A DNA stretch of 64,000 bases from positions 9,879,001 through 9,943,000 of the forward strand of contig NC_132971.1 in assembly GCF_047496725.1 (NCBI RefSeq), written 5' to 3'. Positions 1 to 11,358 of the stretch are shown here, piece by piece (the first letter of the stretch is position 1; the number at the start of each line of letters is the position of its first letter). The position numbers and the translations under genes were made by a program. The notes under the pieces were generated by a model, which was not told the DNA's origin, made no database searches, and saw only the letters and a list, made by a program, of their open reading frames with translations. Source of the stretch: Anoplolepis gracilipes. Its lineage: Eukaryota; Arthropoda; Insecta; Hymenoptera; Formicidae.

Positions 1-1757
1 ACAAAGATTCCTCGGACTTACAAATTATTTCCGTAAATTCATAAAAGATTACGCGAAAATAGCGCGACCGCTGCAAAATCTCTTGAAAATAACGGCAGAG
101 TTCGATTTTAACGACGAATGCGTATCGGCGTTTAATAGACTCAAAGAAAAGTTAACGTCACACCCAGTGTTACGCTTATATAATCCGCAGGCAGAAACGG
201 AGTTGCACACCGACGCGAGTGCACTCAGTCTGACGGCTATACTACTGCAAAAACAAAATAACGGGAAATGGGCGCCGGTCGCGTATTATAATCAGTCGAC
301 AAATAAAGTCGAGCAGAACTATTATAGTTTCGAGCTCGAGATGCTCGCTATGGTAAAATCAATAGAGAGATTTCACATTTACCTTTACGGGCTGAACTTT
401 ACGATAGTGACGGATTGCAATTCATTGGCATACGCCATTAACAAAGCGAATTTGAATTCGCGTATCGCGCGGTGGACGTTGCGTCTACAAAATTATAGAT
501 TTAAAGTCGAGCACCGAGCGGGCCGTCGGATGTCACATGTCGACGCGCTCAGTAGACACGTCGCGTATATCGAGGCACTGCCACTCGAAAGGAATTTAGA
601 ATTCAGTTAGTTACAAGATAAAAATCTCCGATCTTTAGCAGAAGAACTAGAAAATAAAGATAACGATAAATACGATTTGATAGAAGGATTAGTCTATAGG
701 AAGGTCCCGGACGTAATGATCCATAACATTATTCGAGTCTACCATGATGAGATGGCTCATTGTAGGTTCGAAAAAACGTATTCGAGTCTAAGCGTGAATT
801 ATTGGTTTCCATCAATGAGAAAGAGGGTTAAACAATACATCGAAAATTGTTTAACATGTGTCACGGCAAATTCCGCGCCAAACGTCCGCGAAGGGGATAT
901 GCAAATGACGGAATAGTCTCAGTCTGCCGGGCCAAGTATGGCATATGGATCATTTCGGGCCGTTAACGGAGGAGTATAAACATATCTTGGTCGTCGTTGA
1001 CGCGTTTTCGCGCTACACGTGGCTATTTCCGGTCAGAAGCACGAAATCTGACGAAACTATAGAGAACCTGACTCGTTTATTTAAGACGATAGGAACGCCG
1101 TATAAAATAGTGTCCGATCGTGGCACCGCGTTCACCTCAAAGGAATTTCTTGCGTTTACGGAATCCAATAAGGTAGAACATCGATTAATCGCGGTAGCGG
1201 CCCCATAGGCGAATGGAACTGTGGAGCGAGTAAATCGATTTTTGAAATCGTCACTCGCAAAACTAGCGTCCGAACCATCGGACTGGAAAGACTGTGTCGA
1301 CCAAGTGCAATATGTAATGAATAATACGACTCATTCGTCGCTAAAAGCATCCCCGGCGAAAATTTTGTTCGGTGTTGATCAACGCATTTACGTCGATGTG
1401 AAAATCGTTGAGATTTTGTGGAGGATAGCGAAATTAGAATTAGATGTCGAAGCGGAACGCGAACAGTTTCGAGACCTCGCGCAAGAAACGACGAATCAAA
1501 TTCGAGCGTACAATAAAATAAAATACGATCAACGGCATCGCACGCCAACTCTGTATAACCCGGGGGATTATGTATTGGTAAGAGACACGACTAGTAAACA
1601 AAATTAATATAAGGGACCGTACATGATCGCAAAGGTGTTAAAGCACAACCGATATGTAGTGCAAGACATACCCGGCTTTAACATTACGCAGAAACCCAAC
1701 AACACAATTCTGTCACCCGACCGGTTAAAGCACTGGATTAAACCAGTGACGACGTAG
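1..1757 (+). pseudogene. Decayed Ty3/gypsy retrotransposon pol (end of RT, RNase H, integrase)
   Basis: The window opens inside a reverse transcriptase: bases 8-50 read as the LTNYFRKFI segment that ends gypsy RT domains. An RNase H domain follows (83-610), with TDAS near the start and the VEHRAGR...DALSRH signature at the end. The integrase has a His-His-Cys-Cys zinc site (HDEMAH, then CLTC, about 740-865) and a catalytic core with Asp in HMDHFGPL (945), Asp in SDRGTAF (about 1117) and Glu in the VERVNR segment (about 1230). The frame is broken: TAG at 608-610, a frame change between about 896 and 945, TAG at 1206-1208 and TAA at 1605-1607. Similarity continues past the last stop to about 1755 (LSPDRLKHW). 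No gag, protease or env is present. The copy is inactive. The domain order RT-RNaseH-IN identifies Ty3/gypsy with high confidence; the clade is not resolved. Confidence 0.93.
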
Positions 1758-2430
1758 TAGTAAGCAGATACAGTTATATTATTTCTTAGATTTAAGATTC
1801 TAGTTGTAAGTGTTATAATAAGAGAGAATTTTGTTTTATCACACGACGTTACCGGTATAGCATACTGCAAATATAATTTGTCAAATAGTCGAAATTGTAT
1901 GAAAAAAAAAACCATGCAGGAAAGATATTAAGTAGCGTTTCGTTCGATAGAAAAATCCCTCGGGACGAGCTGCAATTTCAGGACGGCCGAACTGTAAGGA
2001 AATCAGCGTTAAGCACCACAGGGAAGGGCTCCCCAAGAGGAGAATCCCTGCTCCAAGAGCGCCGCCGTACCGACCACGCTCGGACTGCGCGCAGGAGCGA
2101 GATCGACTTAATCATGCGCCGAGTAATCGATAATCGACAGCCAATACGGTAGACTAATTTGAACCGTCGACACCGTTGGGCCCTGCGCAACGATTAAAAA
2201 TCAACATGGCATTACGAGATTGGCTAAAAGCGGGCCTCCCCTTGCCAGAGGAAATTAGATATAAGGGCCGAGAAGGCCGACGGCGGGCGGACTCGTGCTT
2301 CATGCGAAACGTAGATACCTTGTGTAAACTTTGCTTTAAATAAAACAATCAGTGGTGATAATCGAGTGAGTTAATTCGTGATCCTTACCCGATTGCGAGT
2401 TGCCGGATCAACGGTTCGTTATAAAGTCCG
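1758..2430 (+). repeat. Probable 3' untranslated region and LTR of the gypsy element
   Basis: This follows directly on the end of the decayed pol frame and is where the 3' LTR should be. It is more GC-rich than the DNA after it and has an AATAAA at about 2339, compatible with an LTR polyadenylation signal. The 5' LTR is outside the window, so the boundaries cannot be checked by comparison and are estimates. Small open frames here (1895-2348) show no recognisable domain. Confidence 0.4.
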
Positions 2431-2673
2431 GCAAAGTAGTTTTTTAAAAGTAGGTTTTTTTTGCAGATAATTTACTGATCTTACACTACGGTGTTTTTTC
2501 TTTTGGGCGGTAGCTTAAAAAACTCGTTGATTAGCGTGCATGAATCACGACTACAATTATTCACCATACTCGGACGAAAGTATGAACATAATTATTGAAT
2601 AGAATTGTTCAACTACATCAAGTTTGCAACAGAAACTTTTGCAATACATTCATTATTTATAAATAATTTTTAG

Positions 2674-3143
2674 AGAATTAGACGTATTGTTTGATATGAA
2701 ATCAGGCACTGTTTGGGAGAAACATAGAATAGTACGCTCAATAGCCCGTAAGATGATCTATGAATAGTTAGATACTGGAATACATTCGCCAATTTCATTG
2801 AATAACTGGTTATCAAATGAAAGTGTTATTACATTTCTTGGAGCGCACGTTATTGATCAGGTTGTTTAATATTTTTTGTATTAATCCATCTATTTATAAT
2901 GAATATAAAAAATGAAAATATACATAAAATAAAAAATATTAAATATTTATAAATTTTGTTTTCAAAGGCGTTGTAAAGTAGAACACTAATTTTTGATTGT
3001 ATTAAATTATTATCATACAAAACATATAAATAGATTATTTTAATTTAAAGAAATGATAGAATGAAACAGTAAGGTTAAAACTATAAAAAAGTCTAATCAT
3101 ATTTTAAAGTAAATTTGTATTTTTAATTAAATAATTCAACATA

Positions 3144-3191
<48 letters not shown>

Positions 3192-4788
3192 GCTATTAAA
3201 AATAATTTATTATATTCTTACGGAAGAGGTAAATAAATATTTTCTTTATAATAGCAATAAAAAGTTACAGCTTTTAATCAATATTGATAATATTCATATA
3301 TTTTATTAATTATTTATTTAATTGCAAAATTTTCTTGTCTAGATTTTCCCAGATTACCGAATGATGGATTCATTTGTGATTTGTGATCCAAGATCAACAA
3401 GAAATTCTCTATTTAAGTGACAATGATTGGTTGCAGAATACTGTAGCATAGGAAAATATAAATCAATATACACCGTTGACCCAGTTTGCTAGAAACTACC
3501 ATTCTATCAAAATTATGACTAATTAAACATTTTTTCGTAAACTACTAGACAAAATTATTAAAGAAAAAATAAAAAATGCATTATAAAAGAGTGTAAAAAG
3601 AAAATTTACTTATCTTTTATATTTAACATACATATATATTATGGTAAATATTTTTTTTTATTTTACTTAAATAATACCAAAATTTTTCGATTTGATTTTC
3701 ATTAAAATTTTTTTACGAAAATAATTTAAGAATCTATGAACATACATATGAAATTGTTTCTCACATCTATTTCTTAATGATTTTGTATACGCGACTATTT
3801 CATAAATATTCAAACTATTGTTTCACAGGCGACACAATCAATGATATACGTTAAAATAACTGGTAGCTTTTTTCTTCAAGATTTAATTCATCATATCTTG
3901 TACAGTTGCGCTATATTTACTACTTTTATTTGCTATTATAAGTTAGAAAATCTTTTTTCACGTTTGTTGAAAAAATAATAATAAAGCAAAGAGCGAACAT
4001 TAAATATAGTATTCAATTAAAGAAATCAATTTTTGAACCGCTTAAAATAACGCAATATCGTCCTTAACAAAGCATAAGATTTTAATTTAGAAGAAGAAAG
4101 AAGAGCATCGAAAACAATTCAAAAATAAGAAATTAAAACAATGCTTATTACCTTTCTTGATTTAAACGATATAACATATAAGGAATTCGTTTCTAAAAGA
4201 CATACCTACTGTCCCAAATTAGAATAGAAAGTTTTAAAAATATTTTAGAAATTTAAAAAATTTCAGACAAAACAATTTCTATTATAAAAGAATAATATCA
4301 GAGATATTTTCGAACTTATTTTGAGAACAGCAAAGAAAGTTTTTAAATAAAATGTATTACATGAAATGTGTATTTCGAATAATTACACAGTATTTCAATA
4401 AATAGTACTAATATACTTTGTTCCATATGTAAAACAATAGTTTCGATATTTTTTTAATATACTGTGTATATTTTATAATAGCTCAAAATAAAAAACACGT
4501 ATTTTTTATATGTACGTTCTTAAATATCTTTAGAGAATGAAACATTCTTCATAAATCATACAATGTGTGCAGTACGTGTGCGTGCATGCATATGTGTATT
4601 TTACTATTTAATATCTGATATATAAACAATAAATAACTTATTTATTTTGAAATATTTAATTTTATTTTTAAGACTTAATCAAACTTTATCAATTCCGTCG
4701 CAACCATTATGTTACGCATTTTGCAACATGTTCTTGACGAAGAGGAATTTTGGACAGTTTTTAGGACACATTTAAATAATTCAATAGA
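2674..4788 (+). pseudogene. Broken M1-family (aminopeptidase N-like) metallopeptidase, three exon remnants
   Basis: Three separated segments read as consecutive pieces of an M1 zinc aminopeptidase on the plus strand. Exon 2674-2860 follows a TTTTTAG acceptor and ends CAG|GT. It starts with the conserved RE (as in YRE) and runs through the zinc-site region to WLSNESV and GAHVIDQ, which match the family's WLNEG and ..DQ segments. Exon 3343-about 3420 follows a CTTGTCTAG acceptor in matching phase and reads IFPDYRMMDSFVI, the usual next segment. The third piece (about 4679-4788) reads IMLRILQHVLDEEEFW, matching the family's RMLxHVLGEExF, and ends at a GTGAGT donor. Damage is clear: the HExxH zinc motif is replaced by RKMIY, the following Trp codon is TAG (2765-2767), exon 2 runs into TGA (about 3418) and a TAA precedes the third piece (4676). 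The N-terminus, gluzincin start and C-terminal domain are absent. I call it an intron-containing pseudogene, not a processed copy. Confidence 0.6.
3140..3190. repeat. (TA)n microsatellite
   Basis: An uninterrupted run of TA dinucleotides lies within the introns of the aminopeptidase pseudogene. Confidence 0.95.
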
Positions 4789-5473
4789 GTGAGTAAACAT
4801 ATTTTAATATAATTATCTATATGAGTTTTTTATTTTGCTTCCATCATCAATTTTCTTTAGTTAATATCAATGATACGTGATAGATTGATATGTGTGTAGT
4901 TGTAAGCGCGCGAGTTCTATACGCGAGATATTATTAACAAATTTTGATCAACTCAAAAATTATATTAGTCTGTATATTTTTGTATTATATAAATATAGAA
5001 AAAATGGTTTTCTAATTTATAATGTAATTTATTATTTATAGTAATTTTAAATTTTCGAAAAATATATGTAAGTTAACTTATTTAAATTATGTTTTTTTAA
5101 TTTAGCTTATTTCTATATAGAACTATTAAAGTATTGTACGAAAGTTGTGAGATCTTCTTTATATTTACTGATGGATTAAATTTTTTTGTTTTTCACTTTA
5201 TACAACATCTTGCAATCTTACAATATCTATTTACTTTCATGGCTTTATTATATGATCTATAACTGGCGACAAAATTTAAAACAAAATTTTATTTATAATA
5301 ATTCTAAACTTTGCATATTTTAATGTACTTTAATAATGTATTTTAATATACGTATATTCTGATATATTTTAACTTGTATATATATATTTTATGTGTTCAT
5401 AAATTTTTTTCTACAATACACGACACAAAAACTTTATAAATAGAATTTTATCTTAAATTTTCCACAAATATAT
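4789..5473. other. AT-rich stretch without recognisable gene
   Basis: No long frame and no further M1 peptidase exon could be recognised here. The sequence is AT-rich and of single-copy appearance within the window. Confidence 0.6.
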
Positions 5474-6416
5474 ACAGGGTGTCCCAGAACAACCTTCCGT
5501 CCGTAAAATGACGTATTTCTGACACAATTCTAAGACAATTTTTCCTTTACCAAAATTTGATTTGAAGAGTAATTTTTGTGTTATAAGCAAAAATAGTTAG
5601 CAAATCATGCGTCGAGTATAGAAGGCAGGCAGGAGCGGCGCGGCACACCGCGAGCGCTGGCGCAGCTGACCATCCGACAGGTGATTACCGCCGCTAACTA
5701 TTTTATCTTATAGCATAAAATTATGCTTTAAATAAAATTTTGGTAAAGAAGAAAATGTCTTATAATTATGTCAGGAATAAGTGTTCCTTAAAATAACATT
5801 ACTTTAATAACCAAAAGTTGTTCCGAATCGCCGGCCGTCGGACGCTGCAATCAGCTGATTACTACACGCGATGTGTGTATTTCTGAGTGTATGCGTAAAA
5901 GAAAGGGACAGAGTAAGTGAGAGAAAGAGAGAAAAAAATAACCGTCTCCGCGACGGCGACGCTCCTTCGATTGTCATCGACATTGTCGTCGACGACTTCA
6001 GACCGATTGATATATTGATTTTTCGGTTCAGCTGAGAGACACATCGCGTGTAGCAATCAGCTGATCGCAGCGTCCGACGTTATTTTAAGGAACACTTATT
6101 CCTGACGTAATTATAAAACATTTTCTTCTTTACCAAAATTTTATTTAAAGCATAATTTTATGTTATAAGCTAAAATAGTTAGCGACTCATGCGGCGGTAA
6201 TCACTCGTCGGACGGTTAGGTCAGCTGCACCCGCGCTCGCGGTGCGCCGCGCCGCTCCTGCCTGTCTTCTGTACTCGACGTGTGATTTGCTAACTATTTT
6301 CGCTTATAACTCAAAAACTACGCTTAAAATCAAATTTTGGTAAAGGAAAAATTGTCTTAAAATTGTGTCAGGAATACGTCATTTTACGGACGGAAGGTTG
6401 TTCTGGGACACCCTGT
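5474..6416. mobile_element. Doubly nested foldback MITE, Tc1/mariner-like ends (about 943 bp)
   Basis: Both ends carry CAGGGTGTCCCAGAACAACC in inverted orientation and abut TA-rich flanks, compatible with a TA target. Inverted similarity continues through both arms, about 5474-5875 against 6040-6416, leaving a central loop of roughly 165 bp. Each arm is itself a hairpin: about 5505-5600 is inverted to 5692-5797, and about 6082-6185 to 6295-6385. In each, a GC-rich core (for example 5625-5690) sits at the tip. No transposase frame is present; the 64-codon frame at 5862-6056 spans the central loop and looks incidental. Confidence 0.85.
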
Positions 6417-6529
6417 ATATATAAAAGATAAATTTATATAATTATTATATATATAAAATTCTAATCTTATAAGATATAATTAATTTTGTATGTATATTGT
6501 ACAAAAAAAATATTTTACTAATAATTTTA

Positions 6530-6563
6530 AAAATATATATATATATATATATATACATATATA
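6530..6563. repeat. (TA)n microsatellite
   Basis: Alternating TA just before the purine-rich block. Confidence 0.9.
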
Positions 6564-6564
6564 G

Positions 6565-9335
6565 AGGAGGGGGTAAAGATGGCGGACGGAAAGAATGGAC
6601 GAGTAAGAGTTCGAAGTGTTTCTTGAGGTTTTTGCAAAGATAGAGAAAACGGAAAGTGGAAAGAAAGGGCAGATCGGAAAGCAGAAGAACAGTGTAGTGA
6701 GAGAAAGTGGAGTGGAGGAGAAGGTCAAGTAGGGAAGAGAGATATAAGGACGAGAAAGTTGGAACGGGATGATGGAGAAGGATGACGTGAAAGATTTGGA
6801 AGGCGAAGGAACGAGAGGCGGAACGGAGCGAGGAGAAAAAGGAGCGGACACCAGAAGACGGAGGGAGTCGGTGGAAGAATATAGGAAGATTTGGGGAGAG
6901 GTGAAACAAAAGAAAAGAGAAAAGAGAGGAAATAACGCCAAAAGTAAGAATGGGGACAACAGGTGAAGAGGGGAAGAAGAGGATGACAGAAGCAAGTCGG
7001 TACGGAAGAGCAGAATAGCAGGGCGGCACGGCAGAGGAAAAAGGGAATGGAGTACCGACAGCGGAAGACAGGTGGCGATAAGCGGTGGATAGAGGTGCAG
7101 AGCCGAGAGATGGATCCGATAGATCGATATCGGAAGGAAGATGGCGAAGGTATCGATTAGGATAAGGGTGAGAAGGACTAAAGCACGCACGTGGTGACAG
7201 GTTGGGAGAGAAAGAAAGATCAGAAAGTTTAGAAGTGAAAGTGTGGAGTGAAGGAAGAAAAGGGAGAGAGGATATGAGGAAAAAGGGACAAGGAGAGATG
7301 GAGGAGCTGAAGAGGATAAGGAATGAGGTGAGGGAGCTGAAGGAGTGTATGTTGGAAGTGTTGGTAATGGTGAAGAAGATTTGTGGACAGCTAGAGGTGA
7401 GGAGGGAGAGCAGAGAAGGAATGGTGGAGTGTGAGAGGAGAGAAAAAAGCGAAAGAGGAAGAAGAGGAGAGAGAAGCGGCGGAATGACAAGGGAAAGAAG
7501 GAAAAGGAAGGAAGGAGGAGGAGAGAGGGGTGGGAGAGAGTGTCAAGCCGATGAGTAAATAGGAGAGAGAAGGCGACGGGGTAGAGGAAGGGAGAGTAGC
7601 AGAATGGCAAAGGGAAAAGAGAACAGAAGAGAAGGGAAGAAGAGGTAGGAAGAGAGAGGAGAGAGTGACAAGCCAAGTGGTAAACGGGAGGAAGAAGAAG
7701 GGAGAGGGGCGGAGTGGAACGGGGAAAAAAGAAGGGAAAAGAGAGAGACGAAAGAGAGGGTACGGAAGAGAGTGAGGAAGAAAGCTGGAAGAATGGGGGG
7801 AAGAAGAAGCATGAGGAGAAGGGGAGAGGAGTAGAAGGGGTGGGAGTCTATTGACCATGTCGCCAATTGGCCAGTTTAAAATGAGACTCTCTGATTGGTT
7901 AATCGTTGCTGATGACCCTAAACGTCGGTCGATATAAGTGGCTGTGGTCAAACGGGACCCTCCCAGTAGAAGTGAGTGATGAGGTAGATAATAGGGATGA
8001 GAAAGGAGGAATGGAGACCGGAAGAGAGAAGAAGAGGGAGGAGGAAAAGTTAAGGAGGGAAGAAGGGAAGGGGGGAGACTTGAAGAGGAGACTGGATCGG
8101 GCAAGAGGAGGCTCAGGAGAAAAAGTGAGAGAAAGGGGGAGAACAACGAAGAGGAGGGAGAGATAAGAAGAGGGACGGAAGATGAAGGAGAAGAGGACAA
8201 AGAGAGTGGAACTTGGTGGAGAATGATGGAAGAGGACGAGGAGGAAAAGTGAAAGGAAGAGGAGGAAGAAGAGGAAAGAGAAAAGAAGGAAAAACGGGAG
8301 AATCTATGAAAGAGGATGGAGGGAAAAGCGGAAAAAGCAAGAATGGAGAAAGAACGCAGAAAATGGGAGAGAAGAGAGAGAGCGGAGAGAGATGAAATGG
8401 AGAGAAGAATGAGGAGAAGAATGTGATATGGAGAGGAATAGAGGGGGCGGATCAGGAGGAGAGGGGGTACATTGTGGAAGGGGTCATAAAGAGAGAGTTA
8501 GGAAGCTGAGAATATAATGGATAGAAGAGAGAAGAAGGGAGGACGGAACTTGGATGATTCTAACGGAAATGGAGAAGAGAAAGGACAGGGAAGAGGTGTT
8601 AGGGAAGGAAGGGGAGATCAGAGGGAACTGGAGAGTGGAAGTGAATAAGGATTTGACACCGGAGGAGAGGAAGATGAGATGGAGGATCGGGGAGGTAGCG
8701 AGAAGAGAGAGAGCGAGAGGCAGGAAAGTGGTAAACAACGAGCAGGGAACTGAGAATGGATGGGAGGAAGTGAGGATGGTTAGAAGAGGAGAAGAGATGG
8801 GAGATAGAGGGTAGAGAGAAGAGAAAGATGAGAAGTATTAAAAGGAGAGAAGAGGAGGATTGAGGAAAGGGGACGAGAGAGGGTTAGAAAGAGGAGAGGA
8901 GGAAGAAGAAGAAGAGGAGAGATAGATGAGAAGCAAGAGGAGAGAAGGAGAGGACAATTAGGAGAGGGGTGGGAGGAGAGAAGAAGAGGATGATGGAGGG
9001 AAAGGGATGAGAAGAAGGTCAGGGGGAGGAGAGGAGAATAGTTTAGCCTGGAGGAAAGAGAGGAGGGGGGAAACTGGAAGAGAGAAGAGGAGACGAACAA
9101 AGGGAGAGGAGAGAGAGAGATGGAGAAAAGGAGAGAGAGAAGAGGAAGGGGAAAGCAAAAGGAACGGGAAGGAGGGAGGGGAGTAGGGGAAGATAGGGGA
9201 GAGAGGATGGGTCGTGAGGGAGGGAGAGGGAATCAGCATGTCGCAAAATGGCCAGGATCGCGGGGGAGGGGAATGAGGCAAAGAGGTGAGAGGGTTTATA
9301 AGGATGTAGTATTTGTATATATTGTATATATCTAA
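6565..9335 (+). pseudogene. Purine-rich decayed ORF1-like coding block of a retroelement
   Basis: For about 2.7 kb the plus strand is overwhelmingly A and G, except for a mixed-composition insert at about 7848-7975. Plus-strand frames give Glu/Lys/Arg/Gly-rich peptides: 6769-6966, 7202-7558 and 8554-8814. The 7202 frame has a heptad-like stretch around MEELKRIRNEVRELKE and VMVKKICGQLE, which suggests a coiled coil. The 8554 frame contains LTPEERKMRWRIGEVARRER (about 8653-8712). From memory this resembles the C-terminal part of charged ORF1-type proteins that are repetitive in ant and other hymenopteran genomes, but I could not compare it. Long minus-strand frames in this block (6480-7676, 7391-8200) are Ser/Leu/Pro-rich shadows of the purine bias. 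Frame breaks make a working gene unlikely. The retroelement assignment is inference. Confidence 0.5.
7848..7975. repeat. Direct repeat copy 1 with CCAAT-type motifs
   Basis: This mixed-composition insert in the purine-rich block matches 10215-10345 over about 110 bp, including GACTCTCTGATTGG and CGGTCGATAT. Several ATTGG (inverted CCAAT) pentamers are present. Confidence 0.75.
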
Positions 9336-9392
9336 TAGTTGATGCTGTACTGTGGAAAGGTGGTAAGGAGTTTGTAAGGGTCAGCAGAGAGA

Positions 9393-10095
9393 AGACTGAG
9401 AGGGGTCATGCCCCCGTTTTTTAGGGAACGCTTTTTCCCCGCCGTATAATGGCGTTAACTGGATCCATTTTACGGCCGGCGAAACTACGTGGCTGGATCT
9501 AGTGCCACGGTAAAATGACCGATTGGTTCGAGTCCGTGCTAGATCCTCAAATTATGGTTTGTGTCCGTGCTAGATCCATAATTGTGGATCTCAAAAGTAC
9601 GAAACATATAATAGATTTATTAATATGTTTTATTAAATATTATTAGCTACGCGTGACCTTTTTCCACTTTAGCATATATATATAGAATTAAAATGCATAT
9701 TTTGTTTCACATAAAATTTAATGTTTTAATAATTTCAATAAAAAAGTATTTTAATGAAATATATATATATTACTTCAATAAATATTACCAAAATGAAAAA
9801 CAAGATTATACGCAATGATGTTTCGTACTTTATTAAGTGAGGTATATGTGTACCAATAAAATGACACTTATTTGATCAAATGATCTTGTTTTTCATTTTG
9901 GTAATATTTATTGAAGTAATATATATATATATTTTATTAAAATACTTTTCTATTGAAATTATTAAAACATTAAATTTTATGTGAAATAAAATATGCATTT
10001 TAATTCTATATATACGTATATATTACTTTATAATATATACTATGGCGGGGAAAAAGCGTTCCCTAAAAAACGGAGGCATGACCCCTCTTAGTCTT
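9393..10095. mobile_element. Foldback transposable element with TIRs of about 50 bp (703 bp)
   Basis: Terminal inverted repeats lie at 9393-9444 and 10043-10095, sharing GAGGGGTCATGC and GTTTTTTAGGGAACGC with a few differences. A second inner inverted repeat is at about 9672-9815 against 9880-10022. The left interior carries repeats of a GTCCGTGCTAGATCC motif. No coding frame is present, so it is non-autonomous. I could not assign a superfamily. Confidence 0.8.
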
Positions 10096-10214
10096 TTTTC
10101 TGATATTGCGTAAACGTAATAGTACTAGACACTAGACACGATTCACCAATCAGAAAGTTCTTCGATTGTTCAATCAGAACGCGAGTAAATGCATGTCAAA
10201 ACCGAGTGAGTATA

Positions 10215-10345
10215 AAATGGCCACGTATCTGATTGGCCAATTCAAAATAGGACTCTCTGATTGGCTAATCGTTGTTGGTGACCTTAAGCATCGGTCGATA
10301 TGATTGGTGGTCCAATCCGAACGTGGCCATTTCGGACGCTCCCGT
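10215..10345. repeat. Direct repeat copy 2 with CCAAT-type motifs
   Basis: Matches 7848-7975 in the same orientation, including GGACTCTCTGATTGGCTAAT and CATCGGTCGATAT. It lies just right of the 9393-10095 foldback element, whereas copy 1 is inside the purine-rich block. Confidence 0.75.
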
Positions 10346-10488
10346 CAAAACCATATAAATATAAAAAAATTTTTCCACCTCTTTTTTTCCTTCTTTGGCG
10401 TCAGTATATATTAAAACACATTCAAATATACACATTATATTTAATGCATATGCAAATAAGAATCTATTTAATATAATGTGTATATATA

Positions 10489-11358
10489 CAGAGTGGACCA
10501 TTTTAATCCATCCAGTCGAATATCTCGAAAACCAAGTCCGGAAGAGAAAAATGTTTCAGACAAAAGTTGTATGGTTTTGAGGGGGCCATAAGATGGTACC
10601 ATTGGTTTGACCTTGAAAAGTCATTTGAAGGTCACGTGAAGGTCACTTCAAGTTTTTTAAATGGAACACCCTATATATTCTTGTAGCTCATCTCGAGAGC
10701 TTTCCAAAACACTTATGACAAAGTATTTTTCATTAAGTATTTTTAGAGTTATAAGGCTTCAAAGTTACAGTATTTTGACATAAAATACAAGATATTCATT
10801 AAAATCGTAAAATATTCATTTTTTGATTATCTTACTCTGATACTTTTATGCACAAAATAATGAGACGAATCAATTGGTGTAAAGAAAACACATAATTATG
10901 TTAAAGTAAAAATGTGTAACTGTTAGTTGCAAATTCAGATTTTTACTTTAATATAATTATGTGTTTTAATTATGCCAATTGATTCGTCTCGTTATTCTGT
11001 GCATAAAAGTATTAGAGTAAGATAATCAAAAAATGAATATTTTATGAGATATCTTGTATTTTATGTCAAAATACTGCAACTTTGAAGCCTTATAACTCAA
11101 AAAAAAATACTTAATGAAAAATACTTTGTCATAAGTGTTTTGGAAAGCTCTCGAGATGAGCTACAAGAATATATAGGGTGTTCCATTTAAAAAACTTGAA
11201 GTGACCTTCACGTGACCTTCAAATGACTTTTCAAGGTCAAACCAATGGTACCATCTTATGGCCCCCTCGAAACCATACAACTTTTGTCTGAAACATTTTT
11301 CTCTCCCGAGCTTGGTTTTCGAGATATTCGACTGGATGGATTAAAATGGTCCACCCTG
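10489..11358. mobile_element. Foldback MITE with arms of about 425 bp, Tc1/mariner-like ends
   Basis: The left arm starts CAGAGTGGACCATTTTAATC at 10489. The right arm ends with the inverse (…GGTCCACCCTG) at 11358. Both ends sit in TATATA, compatible with a TA target. The arms match almost throughout, including the TGACCTTGAAAAG segment and GAGAGCTTTCCAAAACAC, with a loop at about 10917-10937. A shorter relative is at 18388-18744. There is no transposase; frames here are incidental. Confidence 0.88.

Noticed and set aside
6480..8200. Long minus-strand frames, Ser/Leu/Pro-rich, up to 398 codons
   Set aside because: They are the reverse reading of the purine-rich block: absence of stops follows from base bias, and no domain or codon signal supports a gene.
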